A stretch of 64,000 nt of DNA from Candidatus Chlorobium masyuteum (GTDB taxonomy: Bacteria; Bacteroidota; Chlorobiia; Chlorobiales; Chlorobiaceae), in the NCBI RefSeq assembly GCF_011601315.1, contig NZ_JAAORA010000002.1, positions 434,001 to 498,000 on the forward strand, in the 5' to 3' direction. Both the position numbers and the translations under genes were made by a program. Below the pieces are notes generated by a model. That model was not told the DNA's origin. It did not search any database and saw only the letters and a program-made list of their open reading frames with translations. Shown one piece after another: positions 36,430 through 45,054 of the stretch (positions are counted from its first letter, which is position 1; each line of letters begins with the position of its first letter).

Positions 36430-37733
36430 TGAAAATATTGATTCTTGACGGCTCTCCGGCAGGAGACAGGATCGGCGAATTTTCTGTAGCCGCCTTGCAG
36501 GCTCACCTTGCAAAGCGGGGCTCAACTTCGGAAGTGGTGGCGTTGCGCGACAAAAAGATCGGTAACTGCATGGGTGATTTTTTCTGCTGGTTCAAAAGCC
36601 CAGGAAAGTGCCATGTAGCTGACGACCATCAGGAGATATCGAGGAAATACCTTGAAAGTGACCTTGTTATTTTTCTCTCGCCAATTACGTTTGGCGGGTA
36701 CTCCCCGACGCTCAAGAGAATGGTTGATCACATGATTCAGAACACCCTGCCGTTTTTCGCAACGCACAGCGGGGAGATTCATCATTTGCAACGCTACGAG
36801 CGTTATCCGGACGTGCTCACCATTGGCTGGCAGCGTGAACCGGATGAGCAGTCCGCCGCGATTTTCCGCCATCTGGCCTGGCGAAACTCCATCAACTTCT
36901 ATGCAAAGGTGCATGCGTGTGGTGTTCTTTGCGAAAATCAGGCGGATCGCATAATGGAAGCAGAACTTCATCGCCTGCTTGATCAGATTGAACGGCACGA
37001 ATCTGAAGCAGCGGTGACGCTGCCGGTCATCAACCGTTCATCTGAACCCCCGGTCGCTCTTCGTCGCGCACTGCTGCTGGTTGGCAGTCCGCGCCTTGAA
37101 AAAAGCACCTCATCATCCCTCGGTTCCTATCTTTTTGAGCAGTTGAATCAGCATGGAGTCGAAACCGAAACGATTTTTCTCTATAAGGCGATCAATACCC
37201 CGGAGCGGATGGAAGCGTTGCGTCAGGCAATTCAGAGGGCAGATCTGGTTGTTCTCGCGTTTCCGCTCTATGTGGATACCTTGCCGGCGCCGGTCATTTC
37301 GGTTCTCGAAAATGTTGTGACCAACGGCACAGAAAAATCGAAGCCGACACGTTTTGCCGCCATCGTCAATTGCGGTTTTCCCGAGGCCAGCCAGAATGAT
37401 AGTGCCGTTGCACTTTGCGCCGAGTTTTCGCGTGCAGCCGGATTTGAGTGGATGGGAGGACTCTCTCTTGGAGCGGGAGAGGGGATGGTTCAGGCTCGAG
37501 CGCTCAGGGAGATGGGCGGGCGGGGCGCTTCCCTCAGGCAAGCTCTGGATGGAGCAGCAGGGGAGCTTGCACAGGGTAAAGCGGTTTCCGACAGTGCTCT
37601 GGCGCTGCTTGCAAAACCATTGATGCCGCAATGGATGTACAGGCTGGGCGGCACCATTGGCTGGAAGATGCGGGCACGAAAGTTCGGCACGCAGAAGCAA
37701 TTGAATGCAAAACCTTACGAGAAAGCGGTTTAG
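36426..37733 (+). CDS. double flavodoxin-fold protein (NADPH-dependent FMN reductase-like, two domains)
   Basis: 435 residues with two successive flavodoxin-like domains. The first (1-190) has ILDGSPAGDR, a cysteine cluster C-M-G-D-F-F-C-W-F-K-S-P-G-K-C near 47-61 and SPITFGGYSP near 84. The second (about 218-400) has LLVGSPRLEKSTSS and AFPLYVDTLPAP. The cysteine run resembles NAD(P)H-dependent flavoproteins with a Cys-rich lid. It overlaps the TetR gene by 4 bp. Quinone or nitro-compound reduction under TetR control is a guess. Confidence 0.85.
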   Translation: MMKILILDGSPAGDRIGEFSVAALQAHLAKRGSTSEVVALRDKKIGNCMGDFFCWFKSPGKCHVADDHQEISRKYLESDLVIFLSPITFGGYSPTLKRMVDHMIQNTLPFFATHSGEIHHLQRYERYPDVLTIGWQREPDEQSAAIFRHLAWRNSINFYAKVHACGVLCENQADRIMEAELHRLLDQIERHESEAAVTLPVINRSSEPPVALRRALLLVGSPRLEKSTSSSLGSYLFEQLNQHGVETETIFLYKAINTPERMEALRQAIQRADLVVLAFPLYVDTLPAPVISVLENVVTNGTEKSKPTRFAAIVNCGFPEASQNDSAVALCAEFSRAAGFEWMGGLSLGAGEGMVQARALREMGGRGASLRQALDGAAGELAQGKAVSDSALALLAKPLMPQWMYRLGGTIGWKMRARKFGTQKQLNAKPYEKAV

Positions 37734-37862
37734 TGTGAGACTCAATCTTATGCACTCCCATTGCTTTTCCGCTGGTTCGGAGTGCCGCAGATAATTGGGG
37801 ATTTTTTCTTAAATTCCCGCTTCACAAATTGCATTCAAACGATAAATAAATTTTTGATAAAA

Positions 37863-39440
37863 ATGTCTGATCCTGTCATCAAGCGGGCGCTGGTCTCTGT
37901 ATCTGATAAAACTGGTATTGTGGATTTCTGCCGTGAGCTTTCGCTCCTCGGCGTCGAGATTTTTTCAACAGGGGGAACCTTGAAGTCGCTTCAGGATGCA
38001 GGCGTCAGTGCAGCCTCGATATCCAACATTACCGGATTTCCGGAAATCATGGATGGCCGGGTGAAAACCCTTCATCCGAAAATACATGGCGGTCTGCTTG
38101 CAGTAAGGGAGAACGCTGATCATGTCAAACAGGCGGTTGAGAACGGCATCGGTTTTATCGATCTCGTTGTAGTGAACCTCTATCCCTTTGAGGCTACCAT
38201 CGCCAAGCCGGATGTAACCTTTGAAGACGCCATAGAGAATATCGATATCGGCGGTCCATCAATGCTTCGCAGCGCGGCCAAGAACAACGAGTCGGTAACG
38301 GTCGTAACCGACAGTGCCGATTATGCTCTTGTGCTCAAGGAGATGAAGGAGAACAGTGGTGCAACAAAAAGGGCTACCCGCCTGAGGCTTGCAACCAAGG
38401 TATTTGCCGAGACCTCCCGTTATGATGGAGCCATTGCGGCCTATCTCACGAAAGCTTCAGCCGGTGAGCAGTCGGCAGCAGCTTCTTCGATGACCGTCAA
38501 GCTTGAGCGTGAGCTCGACATGCGATACGGTGAGAACCCTCATCAGAGTGCAGGATTTTACAAATTGACCGATAGTAATGGTTCACGCTCATTCGGCGAC
38601 TTTTTCGAGAAGCTTCACGGCAAGGAGCTCTCCTACAACAACATGCTTGATATTGCTGCGGCAACCGGAGTTATTGAGGAGTTCCGCGGTGAAGATCCGT
38701 CAGTTGTTATCGTGAAACATACCAACCCGTGCGGTGTTGCGCAGGCACCTACCCTTGCCGAAGCCTACCGCCGTGCATTCTCAACTGATGAACAGGCTCC
38801 TTTCGGCGGAATCATCGCCTTTAACCGTCCGCTGGACATGGAGGCAGCAATTGCCGTCAACGAGATCTTTACCGAGATTCTCATTGCGCCTGCCTTTGAA
38901 GAGGGCGTGCTTGAGCTCTTGATGAAGAAGAAGGACCGCAGGCTTGTGCTACAGAAAAAAGCGCTGCCGAATGGGGGCTGGGAGTTCAAATCCACTCCGT
39001 TCGGTATGCTTGTTCAGGAGCGCGACAGCAAAATCGTTGCAAAAGAGGATCTGACGGTGGTGACCAAACGTCAGCCTACCGAAGAGGAACTTTCGGATCT
39101 GATGTTTGCCTGGAAGATCTGCAAGCACATCAAATCGAACACCATTCTCTATGTGAAAAACCGTCAGACCTATGGTGTCGGTGCCGGTCAGATGTCGAGG
39201 GTTGATTCGTCGAAAATCGCACGCTGGAAAGCCTCTGAAGTCAATCTGGACCTCAAGGGATCAGTTGTTGCTTCAGATGCTTTTTTCCCCTTTGCTGACG
39301 GCCTGCTTGCCGCCGCTGAGGCCGGTGTTACGGCAGTTATTCAGCCGGGCGGTTCGATCAGGGATAATGAGGTGATTGAGGCTGCCGATGCCAACAACCT
39401 TGCAATGGTATTCACCGGAATGCGCCACTTCAAGCATTGA
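37863..39440 (+). CDS. purH: bifunctional AICAR formyltransferase / IMP cyclohydrolase
   Basis: Last two steps of IMP synthesis. The ATG at 37863 ([18 protein letters not shown]) gives 525 residues; 34 upstream codons in frame are not family sequence. The N-terminal cyclohydrolase has the MGS-like domain ([32 protein letters not shown]). The formyltransferase has [13 protein letters not shown] near 281 and [10 protein letters not shown] near 440. A strong terminator follows at 39480. Confidence 0.97.
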   Translation: MSDPVIKRALVSVSDKTGIVDFCRELSLLGVEIFSTGGTLKSLQDAGVSAASISNITGFPEIMDGRVKTLHPKIHGGLLAVRENADHVKQAVENGIGFIDLVVVNLYPFEATIAKPDVTFEDAIENIDIGGPSMLRSAAKNNESVTVVTDSADYALVLKEMKENSGATKRATRLRLATKVFAETSRYDGAIAAYLTKASAGEQSAAASSMTVKLERELDMRYGENPHQSAGFYKLTDSNGSRSFGDFFEKLHGKELSYNNMLDIAAATGVIEEFRGEDPSVVIVKHTNPCGVAQAPTLAEAYRRAFSTDEQAPFGGIIAFNRPLDMEAAIAVNEIFTEILIAPAFEEGVLELLMKKKDRRLVLQKKALPNGGWEFKSTPFGMLVQERDSKIVAKEDLTVVTKRQPTEEELSDLMFAWKICKHIKSNTILYVKNRQTYGVGAGQMSRVDSSKIARWKASEVNLDLKGSVVASDAFFPFADGLLAAAEAGVTAVIQPGGSIRDNEVIEAADANNLAMVFTGMRHFKH

Positions 39441-39479
39441 TCCTATTGCGCGACAAGCGCGAACAAACAACAAGGAAAG

Positions 39480-39512
39480 AGGGCCGCTGTACCAACAGCG
39501 AGCCCTTTTTTT
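39480..39512 (+). terminator. Rho-independent terminator after purH
   Basis: Stem AGGGC-CGCTGT with ACAGCG-A-GCCCT (one bulged A), loop ACCA, followed by seven Ts. Confidence 0.9.
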
Positions 39513-40048
39513 ATTGCATTTTTCCATGGTGAGACCTCTGTTTCATTTTTTTTGTTCCGGTGCCCTTCTCTTCAGCTATTCGTTCATGCCGCAGTACGCT
39601 AAAGGAAGTTGAGCGTGATGAAGAGTCAACAGAGATCTCTGTCTCAAGGTGTCTCAATATGGCTCATTATGTCTCGGAATATGTCTTGAAAACCGTGCCA
39701 AGTTCGTACAGTTCCCTCTTGATGGGTGTAGCCCCCGGCAGCGTTCCCGGTGTATGCTATTGAGCTCTAAAATCTTTTCCTGTAATGATAAGAGAGGTAT
39801 TGTCATTGATATTGATTTCAGGTTGGCGCGATTATTGTACTACCATGAAGAGCCAAAAAATATGGCAACCTCAAGTTGTTTGATTTGAGCTCTTTTCGTG
39901 TTGCTGTTCTTGTTGGAGGAGGTTCGATAGCAGGTTATTGAGCGTTATCGGTGCTGATTCTCAAGGATGTATATCTCGTTTACGTTAACTCTTTTTAAAA
40001 CAGCCTCTTATTACTCTTGATAATCGCTGTTTCAAGAATTGAATCGCT
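39513..40048. other. gene-free stretch between purH and the recombinase-like gene
   Basis: About 535 bp with only short frames lacking ribosome-binding sites or family similarity. Around 39630-39690 the word TGTCTC recurs four to five times at irregular spacing. I see no tRNA, terminator or palindrome strong enough to name. It must contain the promoter of the recombinase-like gene. Confidence 0.5.
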
Positions 40049-40624
40049 ATGGAAGGAAGATTTATTGGATATGTCCGTACTTTACCGTCGGACCAGGAGC
40101 ACCATCTTCAGATGGATGCACTTCAGCTGGCAGGTTGTCAGCCTCACCATATTTTTTCTGACAAACCGGGTGGAGTGAAATCCGAGCGTCCCGGTTTTGA
40201 GCAGTGCCTGCAGGAGCTGAGGCAGGGTGATACACTGGTAGTATGGCGGCTTGACGGGCCAGGCAAATCGGTTCATCACCTGATCCAGCTTTTTGAAAAG
40301 CTGCAAAAAATGGGGATAGGATTCCGTTCCATCTGCGATGAAGCCATTGATACGACCAAGGATTGGGGTATGGTTGTATTCAATATCTTTTCTTCGCTCT
40401 CTATGGTTGAGCGGAGGTTGCTTCAGGAAAATACAAAAGCCGGTTTGAGGGAAGCACGGGCAATCGGGCGCAAAGGCGGCCGGAAGCCAACCGTGAATGA
40501 TGATTTGAAAGTGCAGCTTGTGAAAAAAATGAGCCAGAATACAAGCATCAGTGTCAGTGAGATTTGTGAGACACTGAAGATCTCCAGAGCGACCTATTAT
40601 CGCTATCTGTCGATCGCCGAGTAA
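40049..40624 (+). CDS. serine-recombinase-like protein without catalytic residues
   Basis: 191 residues, clearly of the resolvase/invertase family: IGYVR start, LQMDAL, DTLVVWRLD near 61-69, M-V-V-F-N-I-F-S-S-L, an E-helix with VERRLLQENTKAGL, GRKGGRKP and a C-terminal HTH (SVSEICETLKISRATYYRYL). In active members the N-terminus reads YxRVST with the nucleophile Ser; here it is YVRTLP, so Leu12 replaces Ser. The D-R-L-G-R-S motif is DGPGKS, so both key arginines (here G70, K73) are gone. It should still bind DNA but not cut it. No inverted crossover sites were seen next to it. A regulatory role is inferred. Confidence 0.85.
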   Translation: MEGRFIGYVRTLPSDQEHHLQMDALQLAGCQPHHIFSDKPGGVKSERPGFEQCLQELRQGDTLVVWRLDGPGKSVHHLIQLFEKLQKMGIGFRSICDEAIDTTKDWGMVVFNIFSSLSMVERRLLQENTKAGLREARAIGRKGGRKPTVNDDLKVQLVKKMSQNTSISVSEICETLKISRATYYRYLSIAE

Positions 40625-40778
40625 CACATTTATTGTATAGAATAGAAATTTGATTGTCTGTTGATTGGTGGGAACCGGAGTAAGATTTGCCTTTTCTGTA
40701 TGTCGATAAGGAGGGTAGTAGTAAGCTACAGGTCGATATACCGACAGAAATAAAACGATGTAAACTGAGGGAAAGATA

Positions 40779-41741
40779 ATGCGTAAACTTATTGTCAGGC
40801 TTGTTGTCTGCATAAGTGTGGTTTTTGGCATAATTGCACCTTCAGACATATCAGCGGCGGGCTCTCTGCCCTCAGTGCTGAGAATGGATTACTCCGATTA
40901 CAACCAGCTCAGTCTGGTATTGAAAAAATTCGGCTGGCTGGAAAAAGAGTTTGAGACAGACAAAGTTCCGGTAAGCTGGGTTTATAGTACAGGAAGTAAT
41001 CAGGGGCTTAAAGATCTTACCATCGGAAGCGTTGATTTTGCTTCCACTTCAGCACTACCCTGTCTGTTGTGCAAGATGCAGGGTCGCCCGGTCATGCCCG
41101 TCTATATTTTTTCTCATCCGGAGTGGGTTACGCTGCTCGTTACCCGTGACTCGCCCATCAATTCCGTTCGGGAGTTGATAGGCAAGAAAATTGCTGTTAC
41201 TCCGGACAGTGATCCCTATGTTTTCCTCTTGCAGGCGTTGAAAGAGGCGGGTTTACGCCAGAGCGATGTTCAAATTATTCCGATGTCGCTTTCCGAGGGC
41301 CGGATGGCGCTTGAAAAGCATCAGGTTGATGCGTGGGCAGGTTCCGATCCCTTAATCTCTTCAAGCCAGATGGAGCTTGGCAGTCGCGCTATATACCGCA
41401 ATGCCGCATTTAACAGCTATGGGTTATTGAATACAACCGAGTCATTTGCCGCCAGGTACCCGGAAGCGGTCACTCGTGTTGTTAAAGTTTATGAACGGGT
41501 TCGGAAGTGGGCAATCAGGCATCCTGATGAGTTGGCCCTGATCTATTCCGATGAGTCCGGAATTTCATTGCAGATTGCCAAATTGATTCTCAGCCGTATT
41601 GATTTTTCCCGGACCGTTCCTGACAGTGGTGATATCGAGGGATTGAAAGATGCTGTTCACATTCTTGTACAGGAGCGAAAGCTGGATAACCGTATCGAGG
41701 CTGATAGTGTCATTCAGCATTTCGGAGTCGAGATGAATTGA
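40779..41741 (+). CDS. periplasmic substrate-binding protein (NMT1/SsuA-like), orphan
   Basis: 320 residues with a Sec signal peptide (basic MRKLIVR, hydrophobic 8-22, cleavage near SAAG at 27-30). The type 2 periplasmic-binding fold is of the SsuA/TauA/NMT1 kind: MDYSDYNQLSLVLKKFGWLEKEF start, GSVDFASTSALP near 85, a domain swap, and V-D-A-W-A-G-S-D-P near 188. No permease or ATPase gene is adjacent; neighbours are the inactive recombinase and queG. It may feed a distant transporter or act as a sensor. Confidence 0.85.
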   Translation: MRKLIVRLVVCISVVFGIIAPSDISAAGSLPSVLRMDYSDYNQLSLVLKKFGWLEKEFETDKVPVSWVYSTGSNQGLKDLTIGSVDFASTSALPCLLCKMQGRPVMPVYIFSHPEWVTLLVTRDSPINSVRELIGKKIAVTPDSDPYVFLLQALKEAGLRQSDVQIIPMSLSEGRMALEKHQVDAWAGSDPLISSSQMELGSRAIYRNAAFNSYGLLNTTESFAARYPEAVTRVVKVYERVRKWAIRHPDELALIYSDESGISLQIAKLILSRIDFSRTVPDSGDIEGLKDAVHILVQERKLDNRIEADSVIQHFGVEMN

Positions 41742-41830
41742 TACCGTTCTATGTGCTTGCCCCTCACTACTCTGTTTTTCCCGCTTGTACGGACTCGCGT
41801 AGCTTTTCAAGGCCCCCGATTGAACCCGTT

Positions 41831-42841
41831 TTATGCTCCACCTCTCTTCTCTGCTGCCTGTTTGATGTTTTCGGCAACTGCCTTTGCATTCCGTTTAAGA
41901 CGTCTGAGTCCTATGCGGAAAACCGGGGTTCCCTGAAAGAGTTTGCGGAATCCCGATCGGGTAAGGTTCATAATCTGTTCTGTCGTGATATCCGTCAGAT
42001 CCTGCCGTAACGCAAATGAGTCATTGGCTTTGATGCTCGATTGCCGGTTATGCGGGCAAACATCCATGCAGAGATCACAACCGAAGAGCCACTCTCCAAC
42101 CATTGACTGCTCCTCTGACGAAAAATCCCGTTTAAGCTCTCCGGTAAGGTAGGAGATGCATCGTGATGCATCGATTTTTCCCGGTCCGGTTAGCGCGCCT
42201 GTCGGGCACTGCTCAATACAGAGGTTGCAGCTTCCACAAAGATTCTGGAGCGGAGGTTTGCTCTCAATGATCTCCATGTCGATGAGGAGTTCTCCAAGAA
42301 AAATCTGTGACCCTGCTGAGGGTACGATCAGGAGCGTGTTTTTCCCCGGTTTTCCAATGCCGGCATGTTCTGCCCAAGTTTTTTCAAGCACAGGGGAGCT
42401 GTCCACCGTAATGAGCGCATTGAGCGGTTCAGTTGTGAGGGTTTTCAGCTTTTCAAGCAGTTGTTCAAGTTTGCTGCGGACCACGGTGTGGTAATCCGCA
42501 ATGAGCGCATACCTGGAAATTTTCGGCTGCCCTTCACGATATTCCACATAATTATTGTAGCTGATGGCGGCAGAAATAACCGTTTTAAGGCCCGGAAGAA
42601 GCATTGCGGGTTCTGCCCTGTTTTCAATGCCCTGTTCCATATAGTGCATCTCCCCATGCCGTTTTTCCCGGATCATGGCCGCGAAACGCTCTACGGCAAG
42701 CTGTTGCGGATGGGGAGTTGAGAATCCGATTGCAGAGAAACCGAGTCGAGCAGCCTCCTTTCGGAGTTCACGGCAGATATTGGTTCCGGAATAACTCATG
42801 ACAGGCTCCTCTATTTGTCTTGAATCAGGGTGCTTACGCAA
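41831..42841 (-). CDS. queG: epoxyqueuosine reductase
   Basis: 336 residues, cobalamin-dependent Fe-S enzyme for the last step of queuosine. Two [4Fe-4S] motifs are present: CGSCNLCIEQCPTGAL near 198 and CDLCMDVCPHN near 248 with partner cysteines. The N-terminal half shows the QueG domain (RYALIADYH near 105, V-D-S-S-P-V-L-E-K). It is divergent from the FAD/Rieske enzyme gene. Confidence 0.95.
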   Translation of the reverse strand: MRKHPDSRQIEEPVMSYSGTNICRELRKEAARLGFSAIGFSTPHPQQLAVERFAAMIREKRHGEMHYMEQGIENRAEPAMLLPGLKTVISAAISYNNYVEYREGQPKISRYALIADYHTVVRSKLEQLLEKLKTLTTEPLNALITVDSSPVLEKTWAEHAGIGKPGKNTLLIVPSAGSQIFLGELLIDMEIIESKPPLQNLCGSCNLCIEQCPTGALTGPGKIDASRCISYLTGELKRDFSSEEQSMVGEWLFGCDLCMDVCPHNRQSSIKANDSFALRQDLTDITTEQIMNLTRSGFRKLFQGTPVFRIGLRRLKRNAKAVAENIKQAAEKRGGA

Positions 42842-42910
42842 GTATATATCAACAAATAAATATACATTTCATGGAACGGATTCTCTCTGTGTCAACCGTA
42901 TGACCATGCT

Positions 42911-44842
42911 ATGGAACGTCGTGAGTTTATAAAAAAAATGTTGAAGCGCACCGCCATTGGTGCCGGTGTGGCGACAGCGGGAGCAGCCGGGCTTGTTGGA
43001 TATTATCAGCCGAGAAAAGAGTTTTATCGACAGCCCGGAGGCATAACCGGGGGAAAGGATCAGCTTGAAGGTCAGAAAAAGGTGGTGGTCATCGGAGGGG
43101 GACTTGCAGGCATCAGCTCGGCACTTGAGCTTGCCCGCAAAGGCTTTGAGGTGACGCTTGTCGAGTCCTCGGCTTCACTGGGCGGAAAGCTCACCGGCTG
43201 GGATCTTGATGCACTTGGCGAACGGTTTCCGGTAGAGCATGGTTTTCACGGCTTTTTTGATCAGTACTACAATCTCAACGAGATATTTGCCTCTGCGGGG
43301 GTTAAGCAGGAGGTATTCAGCTCTGCACCCGGTTACCCGGTGATTTTTAAGAATTTTCCCGAAGAGATTTTCGGTCAGACGCCAAAGCTCTTTCCGCTCA
43401 ATGTTCTCTCTATCATTGTGCAGTCGAAGCGACTTGATATGGCAGCATTTCTGAAAAATGCCAAAGGCCTGCTCTCTACCGTCGAGCTGTTCCGGTATCA
43501 GTACGATAAAACCTTCCGGAAGTATGACGGTATCGATTTTATGACCTACTGCCAGAGGGGTGATACCCTGAAGGCATTTGTCGATACGGTGCTTCACCCG
43601 TTTGCCGATGCGACCATGAACCGCATGGAGGTTCTCTCTGCCGCAGAAGCGCTCCGCTATTTTCATTTCTATTTTATGTCAAGTCCGGAAGGGCTGGCTT
43701 TCAGAATAACAAATCGAGACTGTATGAGTGCGCTTATTACCCCTCTGGAGGTCAGGCTCAAAGAGCTTGGCGTGACGCTCCGGAAAGGCAATACGGTACG
43801 GCGTATCGTAGTCAGTGGAGAGAGGGTTTCAGGCGTGGTTGTGGAGTCACCCGAAGGAGGGACTTCACTCATGCTGCATCTTGATCCTGGAGCTGTTCCT
43901 CAAAAGAGCTTTGCCGCATTTACTACTGCTGACGGGGTTCCGGTCATGGTTGGCAGAAATGGTTCAGGATATGCGGCTTATGACGGACGGTGCACGCATA
44001 TGGGGTGCCCCGTAACTCCGGATGCAAAGAGCGGCGGCTTCTTATGCCCCTGCCATGCAGGCCGTTTTGATTCATCCGGCAATCCGGTCAGTGGCCCGCC
44101 CAAGGCCCCTCTTGCTCCGCTTGCGGTCACACTTGAAGGGAACAGGCTTGTTGTGAAGCAGGCAGGAAAGGCAGGAAAAGAAGCGGGTGAGGTGATAGCG
44201 TGTGACTACTGTGTTCTCGCTTCCAATGTTCGGGGAACGAAAGAGCTGGTAAAGAGCTCTGTGTTGAACCGCCCTGAGTTTGAGTCGCAGGTTGATGCTC
44301 TCGGAGAAGCGGATCCCTATGCTGTGTTCCGTCTCTGGCTCGATCGGCCGCTTGCTTCATCGGAATTCCCTTTCTATACGGTTTCCGGTTATACCTATAC
44401 CGATTCGATATCCATCTACTCGGATTTTCAGGAGCCCTTTATCTCATGGGCAAAGAAAACCGGCGGATGCGTTATTGAACTGCACGCCTATGCCATTGCA
44501 CCCGGAGATATTCGCCCGGAAGCCGAGATCAGGGCGGCTATGCTGCAGGAGCTGCATACCATCTTTCCGGAAACCGTAAAGTCCGTGATACGCCATGAGC
44601 TCTTTATGCAGCAGTCCAACTTCTCCCGCTGGGCTCCCGGTGATCACGCTCATCGCCCGGGAATTGAAACGCCCTTTTCCAATCTCTTTCTTGCCGGTGA
44701 CTGGGTCAGGGTCGACGCTCCGGTCTTTCTTATGGAGGCAGCAGCGTTTACCGGACGCATGGCAGCCAACGCCATCTTCCGCCAGGAGTCAGTGACGCAG
44801 GTTCCGCTGCCGATAGTACCTATGCAGGGCCTTTTCGCTTGA
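42911..44842 (+). CDS. crtU: CrtU-like carotenoid desaturase/methyltransferase with inserted Rieske domain
   Basis: 643 residues. A twin-arginine-like N-terminus (RREFIKKMLKRTAIGAG) is followed by an FAD-binding amine-oxidase/CrtI fold (VVVIGGGLAGISSALELA near 58-75, LFLAGDWVRVDAPVFLMEAA near 597). A Rieske [2Fe-2S] domain is inserted at about 310-425 with CTHMGC and CPCH, the ligand and disulfide cysteines of high-potential Rieske proteins. This combination matches what I know of green sulfur bacterial CrtU, which makes the aromatic rings of chlorobactene and isorenieratene. A related flavin amine oxidase of other function is the alternative. Confidence 0.75.
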   Translation: MERREFIKKMLKRTAIGAGVATAGAAGLVGYYQPRKEFYRQPGGITGGKDQLEGQKKVVVIGGGLAGISSALELARKGFEVTLVESSASLGGKLTGWDLDALGERFPVEHGFHGFFDQYYNLNEIFASAGVKQEVFSSAPGYPVIFKNFPEEIFGQTPKLFPLNVLSIIVQSKRLDMAAFLKNAKGLLSTVELFRYQYDKTFRKYDGIDFMTYCQRGDTLKAFVDTVLHPFADATMNRMEVLSAAEALRYFHFYFMSSPEGLAFRITNRDCMSALITPLEVRLKELGVTLRKGNTVRRIVVSGERVSGVVVESPEGGTSLMLHLDPGAVPQKSFAAFTTADGVPVMVGRNGSGYAAYDGRCTHMGCPVTPDAKSGGFLCPCHAGRFDSSGNPVSGPPKAPLAPLAVTLEGNRLVVKQAGKAGKEAGEVIACDYCVLASNVRGTKELVKSSVLNRPEFESQVDALGEADPYAVFRLWLDRPLASSEFPFYTVSGYTYTDSISIYSDFQEPFISWAKKTGGCVIELHAYAIAPGDIRPEAEIRAAMLQELHTIFPETVKSVIRHELFMQQSNFSRWAPGDHAHRPGIETPFSNLFLAGDWVRVDAPVFLMEAAAFTGRMAANAIFRQESVTQVPLPIVPMQGLFA

Positions 44843-44870
44843 TGATTCCGGATTGCGCTTCACCACTCTG

Positions 44871-44942
44871 TGTCATTTCGAATCCCCGACCTTTCGGGGT
44901 GAATCCGAGATTCATGAGATCTCTCACTGCGTTCGAGATGAC
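44871..44942. repeat. 72-bp inverted repeat element, type 2
   Basis: Begins TGTCATTTCGAA and ends TTCGAGATGACA, near-perfect inverted termini, with an inner hairpin CCCCGACCTTTCGGGG. It is a second repeat family, unlike the 145-bp one. It lies in the 212-bp gap between two convergent genes. Confidence 0.8.
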
Positions 44943-45054
44943 AATTGAAGGGGAATGATGCCAATCACAGGCCAATCCAGGATCTCCTGAACTCTTGTCC
45001 ACTCTGTCTACTTTCTTCCGCCATCTCTTCGTCCACGTTTTCCACTTTCTTGAT

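Noticed and set aside
36426-37733. minus-strand frames opposite the flavoprotein gene (up to 210 codons)
   Set aside because: Shadow frames of a clear gene whose start overlaps the TetR stop.
39560-39888. short frames and a TGTCTC word repeated near 39640-39690
   Set aside because: The spacing is irregular and the frames lack starts with ribosome-binding sites; not a CRISPR or an iteron array.
40680-40780. possible riboswitch or attachment site between the recombinase-like gene and the binding-protein gene
   Set aside because: TCTGT/ACAGA ends and two GTCGATA words do not form a consistent long stem, and no matching direct repeat was found elsewhere.
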